A stretch of DNA of 64,000 nucleotides from contig NZ_BMII01000007.1 in the NCBI RefSeq assembly GCF_014641855.1, forward strand, positions 73,663 to 137,662. Reading direction: 5' to 3'. A program made the translations under genes and the position numbers. This document shows, in pieces, positions 46,872 to 57,265 of this stretch; the stretch's first letter is position 1, and every line of letters begins with the position of its first letter. This DNA is from Shewanella inventionis. Lineage in GTDB: Bacteria > Pseudomonadota > Gammaproteobacteria > Enterobacterales > Shewanellaceae. Under the pieces are notes generated by a model. That model was not told the DNA's origin, did not search any database, and was given only the letters and a program-made list of their open reading frames with translations.

Positions 46872-47648
46872 TTAAGGTTTATTCGGCGATGTTGCTTCTC
46901 TTACTTCGGCATCTATCGTTTGCGTTTCGCCTAACACCTCGCTGGTTTGTTCTAATGCATGCAAATCTTCCATCGCAGTATTGACATCAGTTTGCCCGGC
47001 ATTGATAAGCTCTTCATGTTGCTCAACAAAAGCATTTTGCTGCTCAACGTCTTGTAATAATAACGTGGCATCATTTTCGGCATCATCACTCGAGGTTGTC
47101 GGGTATAGGCTCTCTTGGGTCGCCAGCGTTTCAGTTGATATATTTTGCGGCATAAATACTGAGCTTATTTGTGGTAAAAATATCACCCCAGCCACAATAA
47201 CTGCACCGGCAAAAGCAGCGTATGCCCATTTAGGTGATGAGGATTTACTGTTCGAACCCACTATAGATGGCATATTCTCAGAGGCATCGATACCTGCTGC
47301 CGGCTCAGGAAGAATACCGGCTTCAGGCCCTTTGGTACGCATCCCAATAAATTGGCCGCCATCGTAAATTTCCATGTGGTGACTCGACACTTCACCATCG
47401 ACTAGGCCTGAGCTGACAATCACTAATTTGTTACAATGTAACTTACCCTTAAACACGCCAGAGACGCGAATTTCTTGGCAAAAAACCTCACCTTCTACTT
47501 CGCCGCCAAAATCGATACTAATGTGATGGCTTGAGTTAATCTGGCCTTTGGTTTTACCTGCAATAATGGCAGGGCCGCTAATCGACATATCGCCCTCTAA
47601 AGACATGTCGGCACCTATATAGGTTATCCCCTTCTTTTTATTATTCAT
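46872..47648 (-). CDS. Bactofilin-domain protein with a membrane segment
   Basis: A 258-residue protein. Residues about 10-110 form a bactofilin beta-helix (repeats such as GDMSISGPAIIAGKTKGQINSS, GGEVEGEVFCQEIRVSGVFKGKL). Then comes a linker, a transmembrane helix (WAYAAFAGAVIVAGVIFL, about 145-162) and a long acidic tail. Bactofilins polymerise into membrane-associated filaments used for cell shape or stalk formation. The C-terminal membrane helix and tail are unusual relative to classical bactofilins. Confidence 0.85.
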   Translation of the reverse strand: MNNKKKGITYIGADMSLEGDMSISGPAIIAGKTKGQINSSHHISIDFGGEVEGEVFCQEIRVSGVFKGKLHCNKLVIVSSGLVDGEVSSHHMEIYDGGQFIGMRTKGPEAGILPEPAAGIDASENMPSIVGSNSKSSSPKWAYAAFAGAVIVAGVIFLPQISSVFMPQNISTETLATQESLYPTTSSDDAENDATLLLQDVEQQNAFVEQHEELINAGQTDVNTAMEDLHALEQTSEVLGETQTIDAEVREATSPNKP

Positions 47649-47785
47649 TTGGCATCCTTTTAGGGTTAATAAATTGTTACAGGCAGCCGCAAAGCTTAAA
47701 GTAAAAAGCCTTCATAATAAAGCATACTATTTATGCTATATTACCTAGATCAACTATTTGCCTGTCGTGTTATGCCTGTATCATT

Positions 47786-49015
47786 ATGCCCTCATCTTCT
47801 CCTAAAACATTGTTAACCCCGCACCCAAATGCTTTGGAGCACAATACATTCGTTTTGTCGCCATATCAGGCATACCAAAAAGCATTAAACGAAGGCCTTA
47901 AAGCTGACCCAGCCCAGCAACAAGCATTACTGGCATTAGAAACGCTATATCAGCAACATATAACCACAGCCTCACCAGTAGCTGGGGTATACATGTGGGG
48001 AGATGTAGGCCGAGGCAAAACGTTGTTAATGGACATGTTTTACCAATGCGTTAATCAATATCATTGCAATCATAAAGCGCCGATATTACGCCTGCATTTT
48101 CATCGGTTTATGGCCATGATCCACCAGCAACTTAATCAAACATCTGGGATTCGCGATCCCCTCTCCCATATTGCCAAACAGATTGCCTCTCAATATCAAA
48201 TCATTTGTTTTGACGAATTTTTTGTATCCGACATTGGTGATGCCATTTTACTGGCTCGACTATTTGAAACGTTGTTCCACTCAGGCGTAACTCTGGTGGC
48301 TACATCCAACATACCGATTGTCGATTTATACAAAAACGGTTTGCAGCGAGATAGATTTTTAGCCACGATTGATTTATTGCAGCGCTTTACCCAAGAAATC
48401 CACCTCAATGGCGATAAAGATCATCGGATGGCCCCGCAACGTTCACGCTCACAGAGCAACCCGCAATTGACAGAATTGTCTTTACCCTCTCAGGATAATG
48501 CTAAAGATATATTTAATTTTATAAGTCAACATCTTGCACAACAACACACCCAGCAGGAGAGCAATAAAACGCTGACCATTTGCGGGCGAGACATCGTCAT
48601 ACAGGCACAATGCGGTCAATTGGCTTGGTTTGAATTTAGTGCACTTTGCCAAGGCCCAAGATCGGCATTAGATTACATAGAAATCGCCAGCCAGTTTCGG
48701 TACATCTTATTAAGTAATGTACCCAGGCTTGGCGGACAAGTACGCAGCTGGATAAGAGCCAGAGGCACAGAAGATGGCGCACTGGCAACGGCAACAGGAG
48801 AGCGACAATTAGCTTACGCCAGTGAGGACGATCCTGCTCGCCGTTTTATTAGCTTGGTTGACGAACTGTATGACCAAAAGGTTATGTTGATCATTCACAG
48901 CCAATGTTCATTAGATGAGTTATATCAAGATGGTGCACTGTCATTTGAATTTAGACGCACCTATAGCCGCCTAACAGAAATGAAGCATTGGATGCTAACA
49001 GCTACCATCAAATAG
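47786..49015 (+). CDS. ZapE/AFG1-like ATPase
   Basis: A 409-residue ATPase of the AFG1/ZapE family. Walker A is GDVGRGKT; the family motif FYQ....HFHRFMAMIH follows; Walker B is QIICFDEFFVSDIGDA; further motifs TSNIPIVDLYKNGLQRDRFL and FRRTYSRLTEM are present. ZapE destabilises FtsZ filaments at division. Compared with ZapE there is a divergent central insert (HRMAPQRSRSQSNPQ). It may be a paralogue of the housekeeping zapE, which is elsewhere in most relatives, so I give no symbol. Confidence 0.88.
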   Translation: MPSSSPKTLLTPHPNALEHNTFVLSPYQAYQKALNEGLKADPAQQQALLALETLYQQHITTASPVAGVYMWGDVGRGKTLLMDMFYQCVNQYHCNHKAPILRLHFHRFMAMIHQQLNQTSGIRDPLSHIAKQIASQYQIICFDEFFVSDIGDAILLARLFETLFHSGVTLVATSNIPIVDLYKNGLQRDRFLATIDLLQRFTQEIHLNGDKDHRMAPQRSRSQSNPQLTELSLPSQDNAKDIFNFISQHLAQQHTQQESNKTLTICGRDIVIQAQCGQLAWFEFSALCQGPRSALDYIEIASQFRYILLSNVPRLGGQVRSWIRARGTEDGALATATGERQLAYASEDDPARRFISLVDELYDQKVMLIIHSQCSLDELYQDGALSFEFRRTYSRLTEMKHWMLTATIK

Positions 49016-49020
49016 CAGCA

Positions 49021-49320
49021 CTAAGTTAGCTGATAATTTTCAACATCACTAAACCGACGTAAAAAGTTGTCTAGCGCCTCATTAGACGGATACTCAAACT
49101 GATATTTATTGTGAAAAAACACGGTCAAACTCACTTGTGTATCAGACAACACAATGGTGTAACCATCATGGTCAGTTTGTGCTGTTATGCCACATAAATA
49201 ATAGTCGTTTCCAAAGACACTTTTTTGGGTATCATCACTTTTAGCGGTGCGTTTTTCACCGTATTGAGTCACTTTATTAAACACTTTTAGTGCACGGTGA
49301 ATATCAATTTCATTTTTCAT
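49021..49320 (-). CDS. DUF3081-family protein
   Basis: A 99-residue protein with the pattern MKNEIDIHRALKVFNKVTQYG, YYLCGITAQTDHDGYTIVLSDTQVSLTVFFHNKYQFEYP typical of DUF3081, a small family largely confined to Shewanella and relatives. I placed the start at 49320 (MKNEID), with AGGAT upstream, rather than the frame opening at 49365. Function unknown. Confidence 0.82.
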   Translation of the reverse strand: MKNEIDIHRALKVFNKVTQYGEKRTAKSDDTQKSVFGNDYYLCGITAQTDHDGYTIVLSDTQVSLTVFFHNKYQFEYPSNEALDNFLRRFSDVENYQLT

Positions 49321-49472
49321 TATGTACATCCTATGAAGATCAATAAGTAAACAATACGCCTGCAATATTAAAACTGTCCAATATTGTCATAAATAAAGAG
49401 TTAAAACATTTCCTTTTAACGCTTCAGCAAGGCAAAATCGGCCAACCTTATAAGCTGCGGAATAACCAAACG

Positions 49473-50426
49473 ATGCCTGATATTGTGATTGCTTTTTTTG
49501 CCCTTGGCCTGATTGCTGGGCTGATTAAATCAGATTTAAAAGTGCCCAAAGCCACCTACGAAACCTTGTCTATTTTATTAATGCTGACTCTTGGCCTTAA
49601 AGGCGGTATGGCATTACACGGTGAAACAGCCAATTTAGCAATATCAGAATTGCTTGCCGTAATTGCGTTAGGCTTTATTACTCCACTGAGCTTGTACCCA
49701 CTTTTACGAAAACTCATCAAATTACCGCAAAAAGAAGCCATTAGTATTGCCGCGCATTATGGCTCTGTAAGTGCGGGGACCTTTGCAGTTGTCATGGCTA
49801 TGGTAGATAAGTCTCAATGGCCTCTTCGGCCTGAAACCACATTATATTTAGTATTATTGGAGCTGCCCGCCATTATCATCATGTTATGGCTACACCGATA
49901 CTTGCAAGCCAAAACGGCAGGCAACGAAGTACACTCCTCTGCTGGCAGTATTTTACACGAGGCTCTAACCAGTCGCGGTGTCGTATTATTGTGTGGTGGT
50001 GTAGTCATAGGTTGGATATATGGCACCACAGGCATGGCACCATTAACGCCAATGTTACTCGCTGGCTTTAAAACATTATTAGCGTTATTTTTACTAGAAA
50101 TGGGTATTAGTACAGCCAAAGTATGTTTTCCAATTCCTTACAAGCAATGGCGGTTACTGATTTTTGCTGCGTTGATACCATTTGTATTAGCATGGGTGGG
50201 GATTGGCTTAGGTATTGCTCTAGATTTACCTTCAGGCAGTATTTTAGTGTTAGCAGGGTTAAGCGCCAGTGCTTCGTATATTGCCGCACCTGCTGCAATA
50301 AAAGCCGCAATACCCGATGCAAATATTGGGCTGGCAATGCTGGCATCTCTTGGCATTACCTTCCCAATTAACGTACTCATTGGTTTGCCTATTTATCAAA
50401 TGTGGATTGAGCAACTCTTGATGTAA
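49473..50426 (+). CDS. SbtA-like sodium-dependent bicarbonate permease
   Basis: A 317-residue membrane protein with about 10 helices. Conserved family segments are LKGGMALHG (helix 2), HYGSVSAGTFAVVMA, the inverted-repeat counterpart GLSASASYIAAPAA and AIPDANIGLAMLASLGITFPINVLIG. These match the SbtA/DUF897 permeases, known in cyanobacteria for Na+/HCO3- symport; in proteobacteria the substrate is unproven. The PII-like SbtB partner is not adjacent. Confidence 0.88.
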   Translation: MPDIVIAFFALGLIAGLIKSDLKVPKATYETLSILLMLTLGLKGGMALHGETANLAISELLAVIALGFITPLSLYPLLRKLIKLPQKEAISIAAHYGSVSAGTFAVVMAMVDKSQWPLRPETTLYLVLLELPAIIIMLWLHRYLQAKTAGNEVHSSAGSILHEALTSRGVVLLCGGVVIGWIYGTTGMAPLTPMLLAGFKTLLALFLLEMGISTAKVCFPIPYKQWRLLIFAALIPFVLAWVGIGLGIALDLPSGSILVLAGLSASASYIAAPAAIKAAIPDANIGLAMLASLGITFPINVLIGLPIYQMWIEQLLM

Positions 50427-50441
50427 CAGCCTCAACCATTA

Positions 50442-50474
50442 AGGCCTACTGAGTATAAGCAGTAGGCCTATTTA
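50442..50474. terminator. Terminator between SbtA-like gene and glnE
   Basis: AGGCCTACT pairs with AGTAGGCCT with a 10-base loop followed by ATTTAT. Serves the convergent pair. Confidence 0.75.
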
Positions 50475-50525
50475 TAGCGCTGAGTGCTAAACTAACATGA
50501 GCGTTTATCGCAGTTTGGCATCCTG

Positions 50526-53375
50526 TTATGGCTGTAAAATCTCATTATATATTTCAATCACAGCGTTAGTTTTTTGCTCAACTATAGAGTAAGGCAATTT
50601 ACCGGGTAGTTGTTGTAACGTCAGTTCATGGTTTTCATCACGCAGCCAGCAATAGGTTTGTGTTAGATGTTGCGCATGCATGACAGGAATTAACTCTAAG
50701 TCAGCTAACACTTCAAAAATTCGCACGTTATCAGACCATATGGTCAACTCGTGATGCTCATGAGCATGCGCCAAAACCAGATACTGAGCAATAAACTCAA
50801 TGTCAGCAATGCCGCCGGCGCTTTGTTTAAGATCAAACTGCCCTGGTTCGACTTGCAGTAAATGATCGCGCATTTTAGTACGCATATCGCGTACCGTTTT
50901 TGCAAGCTCGATTTGGTCGCGCGCTTGTTGCAAAATTTGCCCGCGCACTTCGCTAAAGCGCCCAGCCAATGTATTGTCGCCAAACACAAAACGAGCTCGC
51001 ACTAGCGCCTGATGCTCCCAAGTCCATGCTTCGGTTAATTGATACTGACCAAATTGTTCGATTTCGCTTACCAATAAGCCTGAGGCGCCTGATGGGCGCA
51101 AACGCATGTCTACCTCATATAATTCCCCTGAGGTGGTGCGAGTAGCAAATAAATGCACAATACGTTGAGCCAGTTTTAAATAAAAATGACTGTTATCTAT
51201 TGAGCGCTCACCATTGGTGCTCCCTGTACCACTGTGACCATGCAAAAAGACCAAATCTAAGTCAGAACCATAACCCAACTCAATACCGCCAAGCTTACCG
51301 TAACCAATAACCGCAAAGCCCATGTTAGTTGGGCTTGTGCCTTCTGGCACGCCATGCCTAGCGGCAACTTGATGCCATGCCTGCAGTACCACTTGCTCAA
51401 TAATCGCCTCAGCTAAAAAGGTTAAATGATCGCTCACTTGCATCACAGGCAACACGCCTGTGACATCTGCCGCGGCAATTTTTAGCTGTTGCGACAACTT
51501 AAATTGTCGCAATGCTTCCATTTGCTGCTCCATGTCATCTTCAGGCACGCGCAGTAAATATTGACGAAGCTCGCTTGGGTAATCATCAATAGAGGTAATG
51601 TCATATAACTGCGATGGGTCAATGAGTTCATCAAGCAACATTGGAAAATTAGCTAATTCGCGTGCAATCCACGGGCTGGCACAACATAAACTTACCAGCT
51701 GTTGCCTTGCGCCTGGGTTTTCACATAGCAATTCTAAATAGGTTGTGCGGGTTAAAATTTTATCCAACACATTAGATACAGGCTTAAATGCTAAGCTAGG
51801 CGTTGACTGATTAAATAACTCTTCCAGCAACTTGGGCATGAGTTTATCTAAGGTTTCACGACCACGAGGGCCGATAGAGCGTTTAGCCACAGTTTGACGC
51901 CAATCGCTTAACATAGGCCATAGCGCTTCATCTTCTATTTGTTGCTCTTGCAGAAGCGTTGCAGCGTCTTCATCTTGCTGAATATTCCAAAACAAAGATG
52001 ACCAATGATCATTGTAATCTTGGTTATCGCTGCCACCGACTGTGGCATTAAAGTGGCCGTGAATAGTGGCCATTGCATCATCAATTTGCTCGCGCAGCTG
52101 TGTTTCGTCATCTAGCTCAAGCGGCACGCACAGTCGTTGCCAATCAAGATCATTATTGGGCAATGTTTGCGTTTGTTTGTCATTAATTGCTTGAAGTAGG
52201 TTTTCCACTCGGCGCAGTAGAATATAACTGTGCTTTAACTGATCAACGGCTAAATATTCTAATTGCCCCAAGCTGTATAGGGTATCAATAGCGCCGAATA
52301 AACTCTGTTGGCGCAGCGCTGGCTCGCGGCCGCCGCGAATGAGCTGAAAGCTTTGCACCACGAATTCAACTTCGCGGATCCCACCTGCGCCCAGTTTAAT
52401 GTTGTCTGTTAATTGTCTGCGCCTAACTTCCTGGGCGATTAATTGCTTCATTTTACGTAATGACTCAATGGCCGAAAAGTCGATATAGCGTCGATAAACG
52501 AATGGACGTAACAAGTCATGCAATTCGTCGCAATAAGCATTCCATGGCCCCAACACGCGGGCTTTAACCATGGCGTAACGTTCCCAGTCGCGACCTTGTT
52601 CTTGATAGTAGTCCTCCAGGCCACTAAAACTAACCACTAATGGGCCACTTTCACCGTAGGGACGCAGGCGCATATCAACGCGAAACACAAACCCATCCAC
52701 GGTCACTTGATCCAAAATATTAACCAAGCGCTGACCCATTTTGATAAAAAACTGTTGATTGTCCTGGGTGCGACGACCGCCCACGGTTTCGCCATGCTCA
52801 GGAAAAGTAAAAATCAAATCGATGTCGGATGAAAAATTCAATTCACGCCCACCAAGTTTGCCCATACCTAAAATAAGTAAAGGCTGCGGCGTTCCGTCAG
52901 GGCTAGTTGGCGTACCAAATTGCTTGCACATGTCTTGATACACCCAGTCTCGGCCGGCAATAACAAGAGCTTCTGCCAAAGATGACAAATCAAGTAATGA
53001 CTCTTCTATTGGGGTGTAATTTAAAAAATCGCGCCAGGCTAAACGTACCATGTGCAGATTACGATAACGGCGTAACACCGATTTAGCCTGTTCTTCTTGG
53101 GTGATGTCTTGCAATAATACGTGCAGTTCACTATCAAACTCATTGCGTTCCACATTATTCAACAAGCCATCAAAGAGTTGGAGGATCCATTGAGGATGAC
53201 GACATAATTGCTCTGCAATATAATCACTTAACGCAAATACCGACATTAACTCTTGCTGTTGATCTTTGGACAATGCGGTTGTCGCTTCAGGCCAAACTTC
53301 GCAAAGTCTTAACCAGTAACGATCTGCGGTTTCTAATAACGCTGCAGATAACATCTTGTTACTTTGGTTTTGCAT
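50526..53375 (-). CDS. glnE: Glutamine synthetase adenylyltransferase / adenylyl-removing enzyme
   Basis: A 949-residue bifunctional enzyme. The N-terminal nucleotidyltransferase domain (de-adenylylation) has [14 protein letters not shown] and the C-terminal one (adenylylation) has [18 protein letters not shown]; both end in helical PII-uridylyltransferase-like regions. It modifies a Tyr on glutamine synthetase to control nitrogen assimilation, with GlnB. The length is typical. It is transcribed away from the membrane-stress cluster. Confidence 0.97.
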   Translation of the reverse strand: MQNQSNKMLSAALLETADRYWLRLCEVWPEATTALSKDQQQELMSVFALSDYIAEQLCRHPQWILQLFDGLLNNVERNEFDSELHVLLQDITQEEQAKSVLRRYRNLHMVRLAWRDFLNYTPIEESLLDLSSLAEALVIAGRDWVYQDMCKQFGTPTSPDGTPQPLLILGMGKLGGRELNFSSDIDLIFTFPEHGETVGGRRTQDNQQFFIKMGQRLVNILDQVTVDGFVFRVDMRLRPYGESGPLVVSFSGLEDYYQEQGRDWERYAMVKARVLGPWNAYCDELHDLLRPFVYRRYIDFSAIESLRKMKQLIAQEVRRRQLTDNIKLGAGGIREVEFVVQSFQLIRGGREPALRQQSLFGAIDTLYSLGQLEYLAVDQLKHSYILLRRVENLLQAINDKQTQTLPNNDLDWQRLCVPLELDDETQLREQIDDAMATIHGHFNATVGGSDNQDYNDHWSSLFWNIQQDEDAATLLQEQQIEDEALWPMLSDWRQTVAKRSIGPRGRETLDKLMPKLLEELFNQSTPSLAFKPVSNVLDKILTRTTYLELLCENPGARQQLVSLCCASPWIARELANFPMLLDELIDPSQLYDITSIDDYPSELRQYLLRVPEDDMEQQMEALRQFKLSQQLKIAAADVTGVLPVMQVSDHLTFLAEAIIEQVVLQAWHQVAARHGVPEGTSPTNMGFAVIGYGKLGGIELGYGSDLDLVFLHGHSGTGSTNGERSIDNSHFYLKLAQRIVHLFATRTTSGELYEVDMRLRPSGASGLLVSEIEQFGQYQLTEAWTWEHQALVRARFVFGDNTLAGRFSEVRGQILQQARDQIELAKTVRDMRTKMRDHLLQVEPGQFDLKQSAGGIADIEFIAQYLVLAHAHEHHELTIWSDNVRIFEVLADLELIPVMHAQHLTQTYCWLRDENHELTLQQLPGKLPYSIVEQKTNAVIEIYNEILQP

Positions 53376-53540
53376 GGCAAAAATATCCCTAAAGAAAATG
53401 AAATGTTGGACATATTATGTCGTGAATGCTATATCTAATAATTAGTCTATTGATGCAGATTAATATCATTGACATCAAGATTACTATAACCTGTGTCATA
53501 TTGAATTAGCACATGAAAAAATCTACATTTTGGAGAAAAC
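53376..53540. other. Divergent promoter region glnE / lipoprotein
   Basis: This 165-bp gap contains the operator at 53406-53436 and AT-rich sequence up to the TGGAG ribosome site before 53541. No other element was identified. Confidence 0.6.
53406..53436 (+). promoter_or_regulatory. Promoter with palindromic operator, first copy
   Basis: TTGGACATATTATGTC contains the palindrome GACATATTATGTC (53409-53421) overlapping a -35-like TGGACA, followed by GAATGCTATATCT with a -10-like TATATC. The same palindrome and a similar downstream GATGCTAT recur before the DUF2170 gene. It precedes the lipoprotein gene by about 110 bp. Confidence 0.6.
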
Positions 53541-54509
53541 ATGGTAGGTCACCTCCCCCGTGTACTCATATTGATAACCGTAATGATGATTGCGCTCACC
53601 TTAAGTGGTTGTGGCGATGACAGGCCTGAGCAAATTGCTAAATATCAGCAATTGACGCAACAACGCCTTGAATTGCTATCAACCTCACTTAACGATAATC
53701 AATTGCGTAATGCCAATTTGCTTAAGCAATACACCAGTATTTTAGCTAAAAGCCAACCTGATTTACGCCCACTGCTTGATGAATTAGCCAAAGATGCAGG
53801 CACTGAAGGGCCAATGTTTCAATCGTTGACTCGTCGATATAAGGATTTGAGCAATAGCGCTAATTTTGTTGATTTAGACCAACAACTGGCCGAAGCACAA
53901 AACATCTATCAAGCCGCCGACACCAGCTTATACAACGACATGTTATCGGACCCGGTAAACGTGGTGGCCGACATGTCTAAAGGTCAATTAGCCCGTGTGA
54001 ACGCCATTAGCCGTGAAACTGAGGCATTGGCAAACGGCACGGATGGCACAGAACCGGGTAGTCAATTAGTGGGTAACCCAGCTTATGGTAGCTGGCAAAC
54101 TGGCTCAAATGGCATGTCTTTTTGGGCTTGGTATGGCATGTACGCCATGTTTTCTAATTTTACGCGCCCCATTTATTACGATAACTGGTCAAGCCGTCGT
54201 GGGTACAGCTACTACAACGATGTAGGACGTTATCGCTATACCTCGCCAAAACAGGCCACTTCACAAGCCAAAACTTTCGAACAAACTAAAAAGCGTTTTG
54301 ACAGCCAGGGTAAACGATTTGATAGCCCATATGCTAAAACTCGTACCGGCTCTACTACTTTGTCGCGCCAAAGCACCAGTGCGCCAAAACCGAGTAGCAC
54401 GACTCGCACGGCAAGTTCTAGCAGTAAGTTTCGTTCAAATTATTCTAAAGACAGCAGTTTCCGCAACTCAAGCAGCCGCACTAGTCGCGGTGTTAGCCGT
54501 GGTAAATAG
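53541..54509 (+). CDS. Lipoprotein, first gene of the PspA-associated cluster
   Basis: A 322-residue lipoprotein: signal peptide with lipobox LSGC (Cys24), then a helical region (about 30-160), a Trp/Tyr-rich middle (GMSFWAWYGMYAMFSNF) and a Ser/Arg/Thr-rich, apparently disordered, basic tail ending in RGVSRGK. I do not recognise a named family. E. coli yjfM encodes a different protein in the analogous spot. It is 13 bp upstream of the DUF350 gene and clearly in its operon. Confidence 0.8.
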   Translation: MVGHLPRVLILITVMMIALTLSGCGDDRPEQIAKYQQLTQQRLELLSTSLNDNQLRNANLLKQYTSILAKSQPDLRPLLDELAKDAGTEGPMFQSLTRRYKDLSNSANFVDLDQQLAEAQNIYQAADTSLYNDMLSDPVNVVADMSKGQLARVNAISRETEALANGTDGTEPGSQLVGNPAYGSWQTGSNGMSFWAWYGMYAMFSNFTRPIYYDNWSSRRGYSYYNDVGRYRYTSPKQATSQAKTFEQTKKRFDSQGKRFDSPYAKTRTGSTTLSRQSTSAPKPSSTTRTASSSSKFRSNYSKDSSFRNSSSRTSRGVSRGK

Positions 54510-54522
54510 GTAAGGACTCCCC

Positions 54523-55422
54523 ATGACATTTTTTCAAGAATATGGCTTAACTCAACCTCTGGCGATCATCTTAGTAATCGACTTGAGTATCGCGATTGTG
54601 CTGTTGGCATTGATGCGTTATTTGCAAGGTTGGAGCATTAAAGTGAATAGCAGCGCCGAACTGGCTGAACGCGACAATTTTGCCTTTGGTATTAGTACTG
54701 CAGGCGCTGTTGCAGCATTAGGTATTGTGCTAACGGGTGCGATTACTGGCGAAGCGGCGCCATCGTATTTAACCGAGGCCATTGGCATGTCGGCTTATGG
54801 CTTGTTTGGTTTAGTACTGATTAAACTAGGGCGCTTTTTGCATGACAAAATCGCGTTGAACGAGTTTGCTAAAAACGCCGAAATTTTAAAAGGCAACGTG
54901 TCTGTTGCCGTTGTTGATGCTGCCGCGGCCATTGCCACAGCCATTATTATTCGCGCTGTATTGATGTGGGCAGAAGACATCACAGTAAACACCTTTATTG
55001 CTATTTTTAGCGCGTTTTTAATTTCGCAGTTAATGCTAGTACTGCTAACTCGCTTACGCGAACAGCGTTACGCGAAACGCAATCAGCAAGCCTCAATGCA
55101 ACAGGCATTAGCTCAAGGTCAAACCGCTTTAGCACTGCGTCACAGCGGTTACATGATTGCTATGGCATTAAGCTTTAACGCTGCCAGCCACTTTATTATT
55201 TATCAACCGACGGGCTATGTCAGCAACATCATTGGCTGGTTTGTGTTCTCATTGATAATGTTAGTGGCCCTGTCATTGCTCATTGCTTTAGTGAAAAAAC
55301 TGGTTCTAGCGGGCATTAACTTGGCAGAAGAAGTAGAAAAGCAGCACAACATTGGTATTGCCGCAGTAGAAATGGCCATCAGTATTGCAGTTGCACTGAT
55401 TTTAACGGGGTTAATGGCGTAA
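54523..55422 (+). CDS. DUF350 membrane protein (YjfL-like)
   Basis: A 299-residue membrane protein with eight or so helices. It appears as a duplicated DUF350 unit: the LAERDNFAFGISTAGAVAALGIVL segment and the later ALRHSGYMIAMALSFNAASHFI and LAEEVEKQHNIGIAAVEMAISIAVAL. DUF350/YjfL proteins occur with PspA homologues and polyamine enzymes. Function unknown. It is 3 bp upstream of the aminopropyltransferase-like gene. Confidence 0.85.
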   Translation: MTFFQEYGLTQPLAIILVIDLSIAIVLLALMRYLQGWSIKVNSSAELAERDNFAFGISTAGAVAALGIVLTGAITGEAAPSYLTEAIGMSAYGLFGLVLIKLGRFLHDKIALNEFAKNAEILKGNVSVAVVDAAAAIATAIIIRAVLMWAEDITVNTFIAIFSAFLISQLMLVLLTRLREQRYAKRNQQASMQQALAQGQTALALRHSGYMIAMALSFNAASHFIIYQPTGYVSNIIGWFVFSLIMLVALSLLIALVKKLVLAGINLAEEVEKQHNIGIAAVEMAISIAVALILTGLMA

Positions 55423-55425
55423 TTT

Positions 55426-57186
55426 ATGACAACCCCTTTGCTTGAGTCTAGCCCCCACTCTTCTGCCCATGGGGGTGCAGAGCAAAGCGCCCCAGTATCT
55501 CGTAATGTGTCGTGGTTTGACGATGCCCTGCTATTGGGCATTATGGCGGCACTTGCGGGATGCGGTCTTATTTATGAATACCTTTTGTCACACTATGCAG
55601 GGCGTATTTTAGGTGCGTTAGAAGCCGCCATTTACACCATGATTGGCTTAATGATTGTGTCTATGGGTGTGGGCGCGTTTGCAGCGCGTAAAATAAAATG
55701 TGCCTTTACCGGCTTTGCCATGCTCGAACTCACCGTGGCTTTGTGTGGCTCGTTTGCGATTATCATTACCGCAGCAGTGATTGGCTTTGGCCAGCAACTG
55801 CCACTGGCCATTGCAAACACCCTTGGCTTACCACCAGACCATATCCCTAACGGCGGCTTTATTGCCAGCTTGCAAACCTTAAGCGAATACCTACCTTACG
55901 TTTGGGGGGTGTTGCTGGGGTTAATGATTGGTATGGAAATCCCACTTATTGCCCGAGTACGACAATCGTTATCTGACGCCCATTTGCTACACAATGCTGG
56001 CACCATTTATGGTGCCGATTACATTGGCGCAGGTGTCGGCGCTGCCATATGGGTCGGGTTTATGTTAGCCATTGATATTCAATTAGCGGCAGCATTAACC
56101 GCCAGTGTAAACCTATTAGCAGGGCTTGGGTTTATCTGGCGTTTTTGGGCACAAATTCGGCATGTTAAATTATTATTAGTTGGCCATATTATTGCCAGCG
56201 TTGTTATTGGTTTACTGGCAGTAAAAGGCCCGAGTTGGGAACAGCACTTTAATAACCTGCTGTATAAAGACAAAGTGGTTTATGCCAAGGCTACTCGTTT
56301 TCAACAACTTAACTTTACTGAGCGGCTTCGTGGCGGTGGCCTTACGCCCGTGTACAACCTATACATCAATGGCCGTTTACAGTTTTCTAGCAGCGATGAA
56401 CACATCTACCATAGCTTTTTAGTGCACCCAACATTGGCAGCCAGCGCTCGCCACGACAAAGTATTAATTATTGGTGGTGGCGATGGTCTTGGGCTCAAAC
56501 AAGTGCTCAAATGGCAACCTAAAGCGGTGACCTTAATGGACCTAGACGAGGATTTATTAACGCTTTTTAAAACACCGCCCGCTGACATGCCGGCTCATTT
56601 AAGTGAGGCATTATTAACGCTCAATGGCGATGCATTAAACGACCCGCGTTTAACCTTAGTAGTCGATGACGCCTTTAACGGTGTCGATAAATTACTCAGC
56701 CAGGGTGAAATGTTTGATGCCATTATTGTGGATTTACCCGACCCAAGCCATCCCGATTTAAATAAACTGTACTCTGATTTATTTTACCGAAAACTCAACG
56801 AGCTGCTCAGTGCTGACGGTGTCATCACAGTGCAATCAACCTCACCGTATCATGCGCCTAATGCGTTTATTTCGGTGGGTAAAACCCTCGGCGCAGCCGG
56901 TTTTACGGTAAAACAGTACCATCACAATGTACCAAGTTTTGGCGAATGGGGCTGGAGCATTGGCACTAAGATGGGTAAAAATCCGCAACAACGATTAGCT
57001 GCCATTGAAGAGATCCCGGTGCCTGAAGACTGGCTAACACCAGGACTTATTCAAGCATCATTTGAGTTTCCGAAACATTTTTACGACGATATCGATAATA
57101 TTAAGGTCAACGAAATTGGCTCATTACAGTTGTACCATTACCATTTATCGGCCTGGTCTGAAAACGAAGTAATTAATCTTTTTTAA
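55426..57186 (+). CDS. Membrane-fused spermidine-synthase-like aminopropyltransferase
   Basis: A 586-residue protein. The first ~270 residues contain about seven membrane helices; the C-terminal half is a SpeE-like methyltransferase-fold domain with the Y..LNFTERLRGGGLTPVYNLYINGRLQFS entry, the nucleotide loop LIIGGGDGLGL and the DLPDPSHPDLNKLYSDLFY segment that carries the catalytic Asp. Substrates of the membrane-bound type are unproven; they may be polyamines made for envelope stress. The gene is in the DUF350-PspA cluster. Confidence 0.88.
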   Translation: MTTPLLESSPHSSAHGGAEQSAPVSRNVSWFDDALLLGIMAALAGCGLIYEYLLSHYAGRILGALEAAIYTMIGLMIVSMGVGAFAARKIKCAFTGFAMLELTVALCGSFAIIITAAVIGFGQQLPLAIANTLGLPPDHIPNGGFIASLQTLSEYLPYVWGVLLGLMIGMEIPLIARVRQSLSDAHLLHNAGTIYGADYIGAGVGAAIWVGFMLAIDIQLAAALTASVNLLAGLGFIWRFWAQIRHVKLLLVGHIIASVVIGLLAVKGPSWEQHFNNLLYKDKVVYAKATRFQQLNFTERLRGGGLTPVYNLYINGRLQFSSSDEHIYHSFLVHPTLAASARHDKVLIIGGGDGLGLKQVLKWQPKAVTLMDLDEDLLTLFKTPPADMPAHLSEALLTLNGDALNDPRLTLVVDDAFNGVDKLLSQGEMFDAIIVDLPDPSHPDLNKLYSDLFYRKLNELLSADGVITVQSTSPYHAPNAFISVGKTLGAAGFTVKQYHHNVPSFGEWGWSIGTKMGKNPQQRLAAIEEIPVPEDWLTPGLIQASFEFPKHFYDDIDNIKVNEIGSLQLYHYHLSAWSENEVINLF

Positions 57187-57202
57187 TTGGAACAGATAGC
57201 AC

Positions 57203-57253
57203 TTGACATATTATGTCTGGATGCTATCTTTACTCACAGACATAATATGTCAA
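57203..57253 (+). promoter_or_regulatory. 17-bp perfect inverted repeat with two operator palindromes
   Basis: TTGACATATTATGTCTG (57203-57219) and CAGACATAATATGTCAA (57237-57253) are exact complements. Each contains GACATA[TA]TATGTC (57205-57217 and 57239-57251). The left arm starts with a consensus -35 (TTGACA), with TATCTT 16 bp later as a possible -10. The element ends 12 bp before the ATG of the DUF2170 gene. It looks like an autonomous, repressed promoter inside the cluster. Confidence 0.75.
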
Positions 57254-57265
57254 TTAAGGACGAAT

